Below are positions 18,305-28,099 of a stretch of 64,000 nucleotides of DNA, one piece after another. The position numbers and the translations under genes are program-made. Under the pieces are notes generated by a model. It was not told where the DNA came from. It did no database searches and was given only the letters and a program-made list of their open reading frames with translations. Each line of letters starts with the position of its first letter. The stretch's first letter is position 1. This DNA is from Sphingomonas sp. (GTDB taxonomy: Bacteria; Pseudomonadota; Alphaproteobacteria; Sphingomonadales; Sphingomonadaceae), in NCBI RefSeq assembly GCF_019635515.1, contig NZ_JAHBZI010000002.1, forward strand, positions 1,003,001 through 1,067,000. Reading direction: 5' to 3'.

Positions 18305-18820
18305 TCAGGGCTGAGCGGGGGAAGGCGTGGGGGTGTCCGCCACGATGTCTGTGCTCAATTTCATGACGCCGTCCGGCTGGCGCTTGAAGATCGCAACCCA
18401 GTTGCCGACTTCCACGACAGGCTGTTTGGTCTCCGGATTGGTGAAGCCGAACCTGTACTGCGCATGATAGACGGCAAGGTCGCCCGAGGCCGCCACATCG
18501 ACGCTTTCGTCCGACACTTCCAGCTTGACGGCCGGGAGCGCGAATTGCGCCTTGATGGCATTTTCGGCGGCCGCTTTGCCGACCACGTCCGGCTCGCCAT
18601 GGAAGAAGGTCTTGATATCCGGGGCCAGGATACTGGCGGCCTTCGCCTGGTCGAGCGTGGCATAGGCGTCGACCTGTGTGCGGACCGCGGCCTTGACCTC
18701 ACGCGCGACCGCTTCGGCGCTCGGTGCGGTAGGCGCGCTCGGCGCTGCGGCATTGCAGCCGGCCACCAACAGCGCCGGAACGATGCCCAGCGAAACCCAG
18801 GCTGATCTGAACACCCCCAT
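18305..18820 (-). CDS. Small lipoprotein with SnoaL/DUF4440-like fold
   Basis: The product is 171 residues. The N-terminus is a lipoprotein signal with the lipobox LVAGC, then an Ala-Pro-Ser-rich linker to about residue 38. The remaining 130 residues follow the cone-like NTF2/SnoaL (DUF4440) pattern: a first helix AVRTQVDAYATLDQAKAASI, then FFHGEPDVVGKAAAENAI, and strands ending GNWVAIFKRQPDG. These proteins often bind small ligands or act as ketosteroid-isomerase-like enzymes; no active-site set is clear here. It lies inside the repeat-bounded cassette, 255 bp downstream of the response regulator on the same strand. Confidence 0.75.
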   Translation of the reverse strand: MGVFRSAWVSLGIVPALLVAGCNAAAPSAPTAPSAEAVAREVKAAVRTQVDAYATLDQAKAASILAPDIKTFFHGEPDVVGKAAAENAIKAQFALPAVKLEVSDESVDVAASGDLAVYHAQYRFGFTNPETKQPVVEVGNWVAIFKRQPDGVMKLSTDIVADTPTPSPAQP

Positions 18821-19075
18821 CCTCGTGCCCCTTGCGAAACCTATCGTTACGGCTGCGATGTGTAGCTTGCCATTGCGGCAATGTCTTTAGGCGGCTCGCA
18901 AGCCGCCGCCTTTGCTGATGCTGGACCTGCCGGAACGTCAGATATGGGGGGTGTACGCAGCCCTTGGAGAGCGTGTTGATTGGCCGGTCGGCTTTGCGCC
19001 CCAAAAATCGCCGTTCGGCGGCCTTGCCGTGATCCTGAAATCGGACGTCGATCACGCCGCGTTCTGACCGTAGCT

Positions 19076-19717
19076 TCAGGCGAGGCCCCTTTTGCGCGCC
19101 TCCAACGCGGCTTCAGCGCGAGAGGTAATTTCGAGCTTACGGTAGATTGTCTTGACATGCGTCGTCACCGTCTGCGGGCTGATGGACAATACCCCGGCAA
19201 CCTCGCCGGATTTCAGCCCGCGGCCGATGAGGCGCAGCACTTCGGTTTCACGGGGGGAAAGCGTTGCGTTACTCGGCTCGTCTGCCCGAAATCGCTGGAG
19301 TAGGCGGCGCGCGATCGCGGGGGATATCGGCACTTCCCCATGATCGATCATCGCCAGCCGATGCGCTATGCCGGTCGCGTCCTGATCCTTGAGGAGATAA
19401 CCCTGTGCGCCTGCACCGAGTGCTTCCATCAGCGACTCATCGTCGTCGAAAACGGTGGTGACTACGACGAGCGCGTCGGGGCAACGCCCGACAATCTCTT
19501 CGATAAAATCGACACCATTGCCATCGGGCAGGCCAAGATCGACCAGTGCAAGGATCAAGTCCTGCGAGTCACGCTGACGCAACCAAATGCGTGCGTCGCG
19601 TAATGTGGGTGCGGCGTGCGCGACTGCGCCGAAAATCTCAGCGATATTGGCGACCAGCCAGTCACGCGTTTCGGCGATATCCTCGACGACGAGGTAGAGG
19701 CGGGAAATCTCGGTCAT
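19076..19717 (-). CDS. NarL/FixJ-type two-component response regulator
   Basis: The product is 213 residues from ATG 19717 (MTEISRLYLVVED). The receiver domain has an acidic pair near residue 11, the likely phospho-acceptor Asp in LALVDLGLPDG, and the conserved Lys in YLLKDQD. The C-terminal domain is a LuxR-type helix-turn-helix: LSPRETEVLRLIGRGLKSG, then ISPQTVTTHVKTIYRKL. The frame is open upstream and an in-frame ATG lies 11 codons earlier; I prefer 19717 because the receiver fold begins there. It is divergent from the TPR-barrel porin gene over 136 bp. The HisKA_3-type kinase encoded 4.6 kb away is its probable partner. Confidence 0.9.
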   Translation of the reverse strand: MTEISRLYLVVEDIAETRDWLVANIAEIFGAVAHAAPTLRDARIWLRQRDSQDLILALVDLGLPDGNGVDFIEEIVGRCPDALVVVTTVFDDDESLMEALGAGAQGYLLKDQDATGIAHRLAMIDHGEVPISPAIARRLLQRFRADEPSNATLSPRETEVLRLIGRGLKSGEVAGVLSISPQTVTTHVKTIYRKLEITSRAEAALEARKRGLA

Positions 19718-19853
19718 TCTGGGCGGTGATATCCGGGCGACGATCATCTGGACATACCTGGTTTCCGGTACGTCACCGGCTACCCTGAACGGGGGATACC
19801 TTCCGCTTCCCCACCCTGCGAGACAGCGCGCAATTATTCTGGGGAGCAATAAC

Positions 19854-21167
19854 TTGCGGATCGTTTCGATGACATTGGCGGTCGCATTGACGTGCGCCAT
19901 CGGGTCGCCGGCGGCGGCGCAATCGGACGCCCTTGTCCAGCAGGCCATGGCACTGCAGGCGCAGGGCAAGTCCGGCGACGCGTACCAGCTACTCGCGCCG
20001 CAAGCGAACAGCCGCGCCGGCGATCCGGACTTCGATTATGTCCTCGGCCTCGCCGCTGCCGATAGCGGGCGCTTTGCCGAGGCGATCGCCGCGCTCCAGC
20101 GTGTGCTCGCCGTCCAGCCGGCGAACAGCCAGGCGCGTGCCGAAATCGCGCGCGTCTATGCGCTGGCGGGCGATATCGACACCGCCCGCACCGAGTTCGA
20201 CACGGTCAACAACGATCCGACCGTCCCCGATCCGGTGCGCCAGCGCCTCGGCAAGCTGGTCCGCGATTATGACAAGGCGATCGGTGGCGGCGGCAGCGAT
20301 GTGACCGGCTTTGCCGATGCCGAGATCGGTTACGACAGCAATATCAACACCGCCACCGGGCTCAGCTCGATCACGCTGCCGATCTTCGCTTTCCTGGGCC
20401 CGGCGACGCTGACCGGCCCGGCGACGCGGATGGACGATGGCTATTATCAGCTTCAGGCGGGGCTCAGCGGCTCGGCGGCGGTCTCGCGCCAGACCAGGGT
20501 CTATGCCTCGGCACTGGGATCGTGGCGCGATAATTTCGCCAGCGACCTGTTCGATCAGGCGGGGGTGACCGGCACCACCGGCCTCAGCCACAGCTTCGCC
20601 AATCAGGACGTCGTCTCGCTCTCCGGCCAGGTCCAGCGCTTCTGGCTAGATCGCAGCGGCTATCGCACCAGCATCGGCGCCATCGCGCAATATACGGCGC
20701 GGTTGTCCAAGGGCAGCGCGCTCTCCGGCCAGGTCCAGTATTTCCGCAGCAACTACGATAGCGATCCGTCGCGTGACGCCAATCGCTATGCCGCCACGAT
20801 CACCTATGCCGATCGCACCAGCTTCTTCGGTGTGGGCGGCGGTGTCGAGGAGACCGTCCGTACCACCGCGCGCAATCTCGGTTACTGGTTCGTCGCGGGG
20901 CAGGGAGGCAGCGAAATCGCGCTGAACGATCGTTTCACTTTGGCTGCCGGCGTCAGCGCTGAGCACCGCGATTATCACGGCACCGAAATCCTGTTCCTCA
21001 AGTCGCGCGCGGACACGCAGGTCGATGCCTCGGTGTCGCTGCGGATCCGGCTGACCGACGCGCTGTCGCTGCGTCCGCGCGTCACCGTGACGCGCAACTT
21101 CAGCAATATCGACTTGTACGATTACTCGCGCGTGACCGGCTCGGCCGGCATTCGCTTCGAATTCTGA
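19854..21167 (+). CDS. TPR-containing outer-membrane barrel protein, Slam/DUF560-like
   Basis: The product is 437 residues from a TTG preceded by GGGGAG. A signal peptide ends near SPAAAQ (residue 23). Residues about 25-130 form TPR-like helices ([22 protein letters not shown] and [14 protein letters not shown]). From residue 150 the sequence alternates amphipathic strands ([37 protein letters not shown]) and ends in Phe (GIRFEF), as outer-membrane barrels do. TPR plus a C-terminal barrel is the layout of surface lipoprotein assembly modifiers (type XI secretion). The next gene, 11 bp downstream, encodes a large secreted repeat protein, its likely client. The barrel is well supported; the secretion role is inferred. 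Confidence 0.78.
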   Translation: MRIVSMTLAVALTCAIGSPAAAQSDALVQQAMALQAQGKSGDAYQLLAPQANSRAGDPDFDYVLGLAAADSGRFAEAIAALQRVLAVQPANSQARAEIARVYALAGDIDTARTEFDTVNNDPTVPDPVRQRLGKLVRDYDKAIGGGGSDVTGFADAEIGYDSNINTATGLSSITLPIFAFLGPATLTGPATRMDDGYYQLQAGLSGSAAVSRQTRVYASALGSWRDNFASDLFDQAGVTGTTGLSHSFANQDVVSLSGQVQRFWLDRSGYRTSIGAIAQYTARLSKGSALSGQVQYFRSNYDSDPSRDANRYAATITYADRTSFFGVGGGVEETVRTTARNLGYWFVAGQGGSEIALNDRFTLAAGVSAEHRDYHGTEILFLKSRADTQVDASVSLRIRLTDALSLRPRVTVTRNFSNIDLYDYSRVTGSAGIRFEF

Positions 21168-21178
21168 GGGGAAGAACC

Positions 21179-24100
21179 GTGAAATCGACAACGCTGCGGA
21201 TCCTGGTCGCCACCGTCTCCTCGCTCGCGCTGGCATCGCCGCTGGCGGCGGCGCCGCGGATCATTTTCACCACTGCGTCGAACAATGGCGCGGCGGTTTC
21301 CACTGGCGAGTTGAATGGCCCGATGCGCGTGAGCGGCGGCGTCACGCAACTGCGGCTGGACAGCGGCGCGATCGTCTCGTTCGTCGGCGATGCCGAGTTC
21401 GAGGTCGATGCGTTGGGGCGGCTGGTCGTAACCTCGGGAACGTTCACCGCCGGTGTCGGCGGCAAGCCGCTGACGATCCTGACGCCCGGTGGCGGCGTGG
21501 TGACGATGCCGGCCCTGGGCTCGGTCGCGAGCCTCAAGGTGAATAGCGCCGGGCGCGTGACCGGCTTTGCGATGATGGGCGGGCTGAACGTCACCTCGGG
21601 CGGCACCACGCGCAATTTCCCGAGTGGCCGCGCCTTCGCGGCGGACCAGGGCAATGCGCCGAACGGGATCGTCTCGGCAGGTGCCCAGCCGGTCACCGCC
21701 GGCCCGTCCGACATCGCCGAGCTGCAGGACATGATGCGCGATGTACTGAACAACGCGGCGCTGTTCCCCGGACTGATCGGGCCGGGTGGCGTTCCGGTGA
21801 CGGGCAATCCGCGGATCCCGATCGGCATCATCGGCCAGTCGATCAAGCCGCCGCTGCCTAGCCCGACTCCAACGCCGACCCCCACACCGGCGCCAACACC
21901 AACACCCACACCCACACCCACACCCACACCCACACCCACTCCGACGCCCACGCCGACCCCCGCTCCAACGCCAACGCCAACCCCAACTCCGACGCCCACA
22001 CCAACCCCGACGCCCACGCCGACCCCGACCCCGACCCCGCCGGCATCGACCCAAACGGTCGCGCTGTCGCTTTCGGGCATCAACGGCGGCGGATCGCCCG
22101 ATCCGGCGGTGCTCGCGATCGGGCTCGATGCATCCGGACGGCCGGTCAATCTCGGCTTCTTTGGTGCGGCGGGGACGGCGCGGCTGGTGGAATATCAAAC
22201 CGGCAGCAGCAATTGGGCGATAGGGCGCTTCGGCGACGGCACATTCGGTACTTCGACGGCCACGCGCACCTATACGGCGAACCAGGGCGTCCATTTCGCC
22301 TATGGCCCGCCGCTGACCAACCGGCCCACAAGTGGCGGCGTCCTCTACACGGTGGTCGCGGCGACGACGCCGACGCTGAGCGGCGCCGATCCCGCCGCCG
22401 TGACCGACAGCCAGCTGACCATGAACCTGGGCGTCGCCTTCGGCACCGCGCCGAAGTTCGGCTATGACGGCACCCTGGCCTTCACGGTCGGCGGCGTGCG
22501 CAGTTCGCTGGCCTTCACCACCACGGGCGGCAGCGCCACCCCGGCGATCACGGTGAACGACACCAGCGGCAATCGCTTCGGCTTGTATGGCGTGGCGCCG
22601 GTCACCTCGGCGACGGGCGGCTATTGCACCGCCGCGCCGGCATGCAGCCTCAACGCCAATTTCATGGGCTCGGGCGACGGCATCGCCTTCCTCATGGGCG
22701 GCTATGGCCTGGTCCAGAGCGGCGATAATCTGCTGAGCGGCGCGGTCGTGCTCGGCAAGAGCGGCACGATCAGCGTGCCGACTCCGCCCACGGTGATCAC
22801 CTTCGAAAACGTGCCCGGCACGCGCACGACCAACCAGTTCCTGATCCGCGTCGATCCGCGCCTCGCGATCAGCTCGGTCGGGCCGGTCACGACCGTCGTC
22901 GATGCCAATGGCCTTGCCGCCTATCGCCGCAACGCCACCACCAATGAGAGTCCGCAGCGCGGCACCGCCATTGGCGGCGAGACCGGCACATCCGATGGCG
23001 TGATCTCCTGGACCCGCTGGGCGGCCGGCACGACCGCCGGCGAGTTCAACGGCTCCGGGCCGGTCGATCTCACCGCCAATCAGGGCTGGCACATGGTGTA
23101 TGGCACCGCCGCGACCGCATTGCCCTCGGCCGGCACGGCGACCTACGCGCTGGCCGGCGCCACCAAGCCGACCATCTCCGATGGATCGATGGCACCCGGC
23201 ACCTTCACCGGCAACGCCGCAGTGGCGTTCGGCAGCGCGCCGCGCCTGGGGCTCGACATCAACGTCAATATCGGCGGATCGGATTATCGCACCGTCACCA
23301 CCGGCGGGCTGACCACCCCGTCGAGCAGCCAGATCAGCATTACATCCGATGGCAGCTTCGAAAGCTTCCTGACGATCCCGGTGACCGGAACCGGCAGCGT
23401 CTGCCCAAGCGCCTGCACCATGAGCCTGATGGGGATGCTGGCGGGCAGGGGCGCCACGCATCTCGGCTTCGATTACCTGTTCCGGATGAGCGGATCGACG
23501 GGCATTGCCAACGTCGTCACCGGCAGCGCGGCGTTCAAGATGAATGGCGGCATCGGGCTCGTCGCCAATGCCGACGCGCCGACCGGGGCCAATATGAGCT
23601 TCACCGCGCAGGGTTCATACGCGAACGTCCAGGCATTCACCGCCAGCGTCAACGCCACGGCCGATGGCAAGCTGGCCTCCGTCAACAGCAACTTCTCGCG
23701 CGGCAACGCCACCGATGTCGAGCATAGCGGCGCGGCCGGCGTGATCGGATGGAGCCGCTGGGGCAATGGCACGGTCACCTTTGGCGGCTCGCCGATCCCG
23801 CTGACCGGAAACCAGGGCATCCACAGCGTCTGGGGCAAGCAGCTGACCAACATGCCGACCACCGGCACCGCGAATTATGCGATGGTCGGCAGCACCCAGC
23901 CGACGATCGGCGACGGCTCGGTGGCGCCCGGCACCTTTACCGGCAGCCTGGCGGTCTCCTTCGCGCAGATGAAGGTCGGCTGGGAAGCGAACATCGCGAT
24001 GGGCGGCACCAATTATGTGTTCAACTCATCGGGCGGCCTCGCCGCTCCTTCGGTGACGCTGGGGACGGATGGGCGCTGGGTGGGATCGTCGGCGCCGGTG

Positions 24101-24241
24101 GGCGGGATCGGCGGGCGGGCATATGGCTTCCTCGCCGGGGACGGCGCCAGCCATGCCGGGATGAGCTATTTCCTGCCGACCACCAGCAATGGTGCCGCGA
24201 CCGGCATCATTTCCGGAGTCGCCGCATTCGCCAAGCAATAG
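21179..24241 (+). CDS. Large secreted FecR-domain repeat protein, probable client of the barrel porin
   Basis: The product is 1020 residues from a GTG. A signal peptide ends near LASPLAAA. Residues about 30-175 form a FecR domain ([19 protein letters not shown], then [10 protein letters not shown]). Residues about 225-287 are an almost pure Pro-Thr/Pro-Ala linker. Three homologous modules follow, near residues 295-530, 595-770 and 835-1020. Each has a W-[ST]-R-W or W-A-I-GRF start, a TANQG or TGNQG turn, a TPTLSG or KPTISDG segment, a [12 protein letters not shown] strand and a Gly-rich hydrophobic end ([28 protein letters not shown]). The pattern recalls TbpB-type barrel modules carried by Slam clients. 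It has no anchor, so it may be surface-bound or released. Confidence 0.75.
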   Translation: MKSTTLRILVATVSSLALASPLAAAPRIIFTTASNNGAAVSTGELNGPMRVSGGVTQLRLDSGAIVSFVGDAEFEVDALGRLVVTSGTFTAGVGGKPLTILTPGGGVVTMPALGSVASLKVNSAGRVTGFAMMGGLNVTSGGTTRNFPSGRAFAADQGNAPNGIVSAGAQPVTAGPSDIAELQDMMRDVLNNAALFPGLIGPGGVPVTGNPRIPIGIIGQSIKPPLPSPTPTPTPTPAPTPTPTPTPTPTPTPTPTPTPTPAPTPTPTPTPTPTPTPTPTPTPTPTPPASTQTVALSLSGINGGGSPDPAVLAIGLDASGRPVNLGFFGAAGTARLVEYQTGSSNWAIGRFGDGTFGTSTATRTYTANQGVHFAYGPPLTNRPTSGGVLYTVVAATTPTLSGADPAAVTDSQLTMNLGVAFGTAPKFGYDGTLAFTVGGVRSSLAFTTTGGSATPAITVNDTSGNRFGLYGVAPVTSATGGYCTAAPACSLNANFMGSGDGIAFLMGGYGLVQSGDNLLSGAVVLGKSGTISVPTPPTVITFENVPGTRTTNQFLIRVDPRLAISSVGPVTTVVDANGLAAYRRNATTNESPQRGTAIGGETGTSDGVISWTRWAAGTTAGEFNGSGPVDLTANQGWHMVYGTAATALPSAGTATYALAGATKPTISDGSMAPGTFTGNAAVAFGSAPRLGLDINVNIGGSDYRTVTTGGLTTPSSSQISITSDGSFESFLTIPVTGTGSVCPSACTMSLMGMLAGRGATHLGFDYLFRMSGSTGIANVVTGSAAFKMNGGIGLVANADAPTGANMSFTAQGSYANVQAFTASVNATADGKLASVNSNFSRGNATDVEHSGAAGVIGWSRWGNGTVTFGGSPIPLTGNQGIHSVWGKQLTNMPTTGTANYAMVGSTQPTIGDGSVAPGTFTGSLAVSFAQMKVGWEANIAMGGTNYVFNSSGGLAAPSVTLGTDGRWVGSSAPVGGIGGRAYGFLAGDGASHAGMSYFLPTTSNGAATGIISGVAAFAKQ
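21855..22040 (+). repeat. Pro-Thr coding microsatellite
   Basis: About 31 hexamer units of the form CCN-ACN, with occasional Ala codons, encode the linker of the FecR-domain protein. Part is a pure CCCACA run (around 21903-21938). Because units are six bases, gain or loss changes linker length without breaking the frame. Confidence 0.9.
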
Positions 24242-24244
24242 GCC

Positions 24245-24278
24245 GTTGCCCGGCAGTGAAAAGTCACTGCCGGGCAAC
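24245..24278. terminator. Perfect 15-bp hairpin after the FecR-domain gene
   Basis: Arms GTTGCCCGGCAGTGA and TCACTGCCGGGCAAC pair perfectly around the four-base loop AAAG, four bases after the TAG at 24239. There is no T-tract. It separates the FecR-domain gene from the histidine kinase and probably limits or attenuates read-through into it. Confidence 0.75.
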
Positions 24279-24330
24279 GCCTTGCAGCAGTTAATGGACA
24301 ATTCCTCGACATCGCTGCACAGACTTGAAC

Positions 24331-26529
24331 ATGGGGGCGGGAGCAACGGCAGTTTCGGATCGGCCAATTCGGCGGCCCCAGCGCCGGTTGCTCGAATTGT
24401 CGCTGCTATCGCTGCTCGCCATCGCTATCGTGGTCATCACCACGCTCCGCCTACCGATCGCCGATATCAAGGCAGTGCGCCATGACAATGTCCGTCTGGC
24501 GCTGAGCCATCCCGGCGGCACCGAACTTCTCCGCCGCGATGCGCCGCTGACGATCGCGCCACAGGGTGGTGCGCCGATCACCTTGCGCGCCGATACGCTG
24601 ATCGACGGCATCGTGGCGCAGGGCAGCCGCGCGCAGAACCGGCTGTGGTGGCAAAAGCGCGATGCGGTTGCCCGGGCGCTGGCCGCGGGCCCGGTGACGG
24701 TGCGCTTTGCCGATGGCCGGAGCTTCGTCGCGACCAGCCGGGCACGGCGCCTAGGCGATCTCACTGGCGGCTTCTGGGCGGCGCTGGCGACGGGACTTGC
24801 CGGGCTGCTGTGCGGCCTGTCGATCCTGGTGCTGCGCCCGCGCAACAATGCCGCGCGCACTTTTGCGGTGATGAGCGTCGGCCTGTTCGGCGTCGGCTGC
24901 ACGCTGGCCGCGGGCTATGACCCGCTATTGCTGGGCGACACCTATCGCCTGCTGATGCTCGTCAATCATGCCTGTGTGCAGATCTTCTCGGCGGCTATCC
25001 TCATGCTATTCTGCCGCTTCCCGACGCCGTTGGTGCCGCGCTTCCTGATATGGTCACTGGGAATAGCGGCGGTGGTGCTGACCATCATCGATGTCGCCGA
25101 TCTCGCGGCCGATACGATCGCGATGCTGTTCGCATCGATCATCGTCGAGTTCCTCCTGTTCGTGTCGCTCCTGATCGGTCAAGGCTGGGCGGTGCGCAAG
25201 GATCCGGTCGGCTCCGCGGCGATGCGGCTGATTGGCTTGTCCGCCATTATTTCCTCGGCGCTGCTGGTGGCGATGGTCATCCTGCCGATGCTGATCGCCG
25301 GTGCCCCGTTGATCAGCGACGCCATCGCTCTCCCGCTCCTGCTCGTCATCTATGCCGGGCTGGGCGCGGCGATCGCGCGGCATCGCCTGTTCACCGTCGA
25401 TGGCTGGGCGCCCGGCATGCTGCTTTCGGTATCCGCGGCGATCGCGGTGACTGCGGTCGACCTTGCCATCCTTGCGCTGGCGGCGGGATCGCAGGGTATC
25501 GCTCTGCCGATCGCGATCGTAGCGGTCGCGCTCATCTATCTGCCGCTGCGTCAGGCGATCACCCGGCGGGTCGATCGCAGGCGCAACGCCGCCGCCCAGC
25601 ACGGCCTGCGCCTCGCCAGTGAGATCGCTTTCGCGCTCACATCACAGGAGCGTGCGGTGCGCTGGCGCAGCGGGCTGGAGGAGACATTCGATCCGCTAGA
25701 GGTGGCCGACGATCCCGCACCGGGTACACTGCCGAGTGTGGCCGAGGATGGCGTCGCGCTCCGCCTGCCCCGTATCGGCGATATGCCCGGCCTGATTCTG
25801 CGGTACGCCCAGCGCGGTGCGCGCGACTTCGACGCGATCGACGTGGCGCAGGCTCGCGAGGTGATCGACGCGATCGCCGCGCTGATGGGTGCGCGCGATT
25901 CCTATGTGCGCGGCGTCGCCGAGGAACGGGCGCGGATCACCCAGGACTTGCACGACGACGTCAGCGCTCGGCTGCTGACCAGCCTGCACCGCGAAGACGC
26001 CAATATGATGCGCCGCGACGTGCGCGAAGCGATGGCCGATATCCGCGCGATCGTGACCAGCGGCGGCGACGCCTGGCGCGTGCTCGATGACGTGATCGCC
26101 GACCTTCGTTTCGAAACGACCAACCGGCTGGAAGCGCACGGCATCGCCGTCGACTGGCCGTTGGAGACGATCGGCCTGGCGGGGCAATTGGTCGATTCCG
26201 GGACCACCAGGCACTTGATTTCGATCGTCCGCGAACTCACCAGCAACATCGTCCGGCATGCGGGCGCCGGTCATGTTGCGGTCGATATCTCGATCGCCGC
26301 GAGCCAACTCTCGTTGCGCCTCCGCGATAACGGCGTGGGCGTGGATCCCGCCAGCGACTGGGGCAACGGGCTGACCAATATCGCGCGGCGCGCAGCGCTG
26401 CTGAACGGGGCTTTCCAGATCCGCGAGGCGGATGGTGGCACGATGGCTCTGCTCGAAATTCGACTGATGCGTGATGAAAGACCGGCGGACGTCATCGATA
26501 ATGACAACCGTAGCCGCACCCAAGCATGA
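24331..26529 (+). CDS. Membrane histidine kinase, HisKA_3/NarX class
   Basis: The product is 732 residues from ATG 24331; a TTG two codons earlier is the alternative. One membrane segment near residues 20-42 is followed by a periplasmic stretch of about 110 residues. A cluster of seven or more hydrophobic segments spans residues about 150-415. The dimerisation and phospho-acceptor motif is ARITQDLHDDVSARLL (His near residue 543). The ATPase domain has RELTSNIVRHA (N box), DNGVGVD (G1) and GNGLTNIARRA (G2). This subclass pairs with NarL-type regulators, and one is encoded at 19076-19717 in the same cassette. Both lie between the long direct repeats, which supports them as a pair that controls the porin and its client. 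Confidence 0.9.
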   Translation: MGAGATAVSDRPIRRPQRRLLELSLLSLLAIAIVVITTLRLPIADIKAVRHDNVRLALSHPGGTELLRRDAPLTIAPQGGAPITLRADTLIDGIVAQGSRAQNRLWWQKRDAVARALAAGPVTVRFADGRSFVATSRARRLGDLTGGFWAALATGLAGLLCGLSILVLRPRNNAARTFAVMSVGLFGVGCTLAAGYDPLLLGDTYRLLMLVNHACVQIFSAAILMLFCRFPTPLVPRFLIWSLGIAAVVLTIIDVADLAADTIAMLFASIIVEFLLFVSLLIGQGWAVRKDPVGSAAMRLIGLSAIISSALLVAMVILPMLIAGAPLISDAIALPLLLVIYAGLGAAIARHRLFTVDGWAPGMLLSVSAAIAVTAVDLAILALAAGSQGIALPIAIVAVALIYLPLRQAITRRVDRRRNAAAQHGLRLASEIAFALTSQERAVRWRSGLEETFDPLEVADDPAPGTLPSVAEDGVALRLPRIGDMPGLILRYAQRGARDFDAIDVAQAREVIDAIAALMGARDSYVRGVAEERARITQDLHDDVSARLLTSLHREDANMMRRDVREAMADIRAIVTSGGDAWRVLDDVIADLRFETTNRLEAHGIAVDWPLETIGLAGQLVDSGTTRHLISIVRELTSNIVRHAGAGHVAVDISIAASQLSLRLRDNGVGVDPASDWGNGLTNIARRAALLNGAFQIREADGGTMALLEIRLMRDERPADVIDNDNRSRTQA

Positions 26530-26567
26530 CGCTTCGCCACGACGCTCCAAAATGGTAGCGCAAATGG

Positions 26568-26849
26568 CTTGTGAAGGCGATGTGAAGTTCCTCGGCTCCA
26601 CCAATTCTATTTGAGATCATTAGATAATTTTAGTGGGGGATTCGAATTCCACCATATCATCTATTCTACGATCATTTGATTGTACTGGCTAAAATTAGGC
26701 TGCACATATGGGCTTAGTCACATCGCCTCCCAATTTTGCTTCGATCAACGCCGTTTGCTCACCTCAAAAAATGCACACATCCCTCTGAGTTCGCTACTTA
26801 GCTTTGCTTGATTCGGAAATGGCAGGCTTGTGCCCTAATTTCGGTCGTT
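26568..26849 (+). repeat. Long direct repeat, right copy
   Basis: It matches 17921-18209 in the same orientation, including CTCGGCTCCACCA (26591-26603), the ATTCGAAT stem-loop (degenerate here), the CATTTGATTGTACTGG block and the terminal TTCGGAAATGGCAGG motif. It starts 38 bp after the histidine kinase stop. With the left copy it defines a unit of about 8.6 kb. The remaining 157 bp to the lyase gene hold nothing I can assign. Confidence 0.85.
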
Positions 26850-27006
26850 GAGTCCGCCAATCGCCCGCCTCGACAGCGGTCATTCTTTCATCTCGTCAGC
26901 AGGGAGCGCTTTGCGAAACGCATTGCCGTGAAAATGACGGCGTGGAAGATGCTTGGGGCAACGCCAAGATCTCTGGCGAATTACGCTCTCAGCGAATGGC
27001 GATCGC

Positions 27007-27948
27007 CTAGGTCCTTGGCATCGCGCTCGCGGCGGACAGCCTGTCCCAAAAGCCGATGCTGCGCAGTGAATCGATCAGCGCGGCTGCATCCTGCTTTGCC
27101 AGCTTTGGCAGCGGCAGGCGGCAGTCCCCGAGGCCATGGCCGAGATGAACCATAATGGCCTTCTGGGCGGGGATCGGCGGATAGCGCAGCAGGATGCGGA
27201 CCATCTCGATCAGGTGCGCCATACGCTCGCGCGCCTCGTCAATCGCGCCGGCCTCGAACGCTTCGATCACTTGCAGATAAAGCGGCGCCGCGAAATTATA
27301 GGTGCTGCCAATCGCTGACCGCGCCCCCGCGGCGAGTGCCGGGAGCAGCATCTCGTCCAATCCGAACAGCACGTCGAACCGGCCACCGGCAACGCCGCGG
27401 CAAGCCTGATATTCCCACAGGGTCGGCGCGGTATATTTGATGCCGGTAAGGTTGGGGATGCTTTCCCCGGCCAGTTCGAGGAAGCGAACCATGTCGAGGC
27501 TCACCGCGGTCAGCGCCGGGATGTGATAGTAATAAAAGGGCAGGGCTGGCGCCGCCTCGGCAATCGCGCCGATCGTCTCGACCAAAGTCTCGACCTTGTC
27601 GGGCTTGAAGTAGAAGGCGGCGACGGCGGATGCCGCATCGGCGCCGATCTCGGCCGCATGTGCGGTAAGCGCCTGTGCGGTGCGGATGCTGGGATGGCCG
27701 ACATGGACGAAGATCTTGAGCCGGCCCGCCGAGGCACGGACCCAGGCCTCTGCCACTGCCATGCGCTCGGCCTCGGTCATGTTTGGGCCTTCGCCGTTCG
27801 AGCCGCAGACAAAGGCGCCGCTTACCCCTGACGCGACGAGATGATCGGCCAGTGCGGGAATGCGCTCGAGGGCGAGATCGCCGCGCGCATCGAACGGTGT
27901 GAACGGGGCGGCATGCAGCGCCGGTTTTGGCTGGTGATCGGACGACAT
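27007..27948 (-). CDS. DapA/NanA-family lyase (N-acetylneuraminate lyase-like)
   Basis: The product is 313 residues and is preceded by AGGGAGAG. This TIM-barrel family forms a Schiff base and cleaves or makes 2-keto acids. Visible features are AAPFTPFDARGDL, GSNGEGPNMTEAER (substrate carboxylate loop), the catalytic Tyr in FYYYHIPALTAV, and the Schiff-base Lys in TGIKYT. The YYYHIP form and GIKYT are closer to N-acetylneuraminate or keto-deoxy-sugar lyases than to DapA proper. It is divergent from an AraC regulator and sits beside a ROK kinase and a secreted hydrolase, so a sugar-acid lyase is likely. The exact substrate is unknown. Confidence 0.82.
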   Translation of the reverse strand: MSSDHQPKPALHAAPFTPFDARGDLALERIPALADHLVASGVSGAFVCGSNGEGPNMTEAERMAVAEAWVRASAGRLKIFVHVGHPSIRTAQALTAHAAEIGADAASAVAAFYFKPDKVETLVETIGAIAEAAPALPFYYYHIPALTAVSLDMVRFLELAGESIPNLTGIKYTAPTLWEYQACRGVAGGRFDVLFGLDEMLLPALAAGARSAIGSTYNFAAPLYLQVIEAFEAGAIDEARERMAHLIEMVRILLRYPPIPAQKAIMVHLGHGLGDCRLPLPKLAKQDAAALIDSLRSIGFWDRLSAASAMPRT

Positions 27949-28008
27949 CGCACTCTCCCTTGCCGCGGATAACGGTTCCGCGAATCCATGTTGTCGTATC
28001 GACTAGCA

Positions 28009-28027
28009 TTGACGTGCTACTTGTCAA
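28009..28027. promoter_or_regulatory. Inverted repeat in the lyase/AraC divergent region
   Basis: TTGAC and GTCAA are perfect inverted half-sites separated by nine bases. They lie about midway between the divergent starts at 27948 and 28100. It could be an operator for the adjacent AraC protein; this is inferred from position only. Confidence 0.35.
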
Positions 28028-28099
28028 ACGCGCATAAAATGGTGATTTAGCTAGTAACAGCGCGTCACGAATCGCGAATGGGGAGGATAAATAGTCTCA

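Noticed and set aside
21855..22040. CRISPR or tandem array
   Set aside because: Units are six bases with no spacers and encode a Pro-Thr linker in frame.
21122..23461. Open minus-strand frame of 779 codons opposite the barrel and FecR-domain genes
   Set aside because: Its product is Arg/Gly/His-rich low-complexity sequence, typical of the antisense of high-GC genes, and the plus strand has signal peptides, domains and start sites.
26808..27155. Small gene running from the right repeat into the lyase
   Set aside because: It overlaps the repeat and the lyase antisense, has no ribosome site and no recognisable domain.
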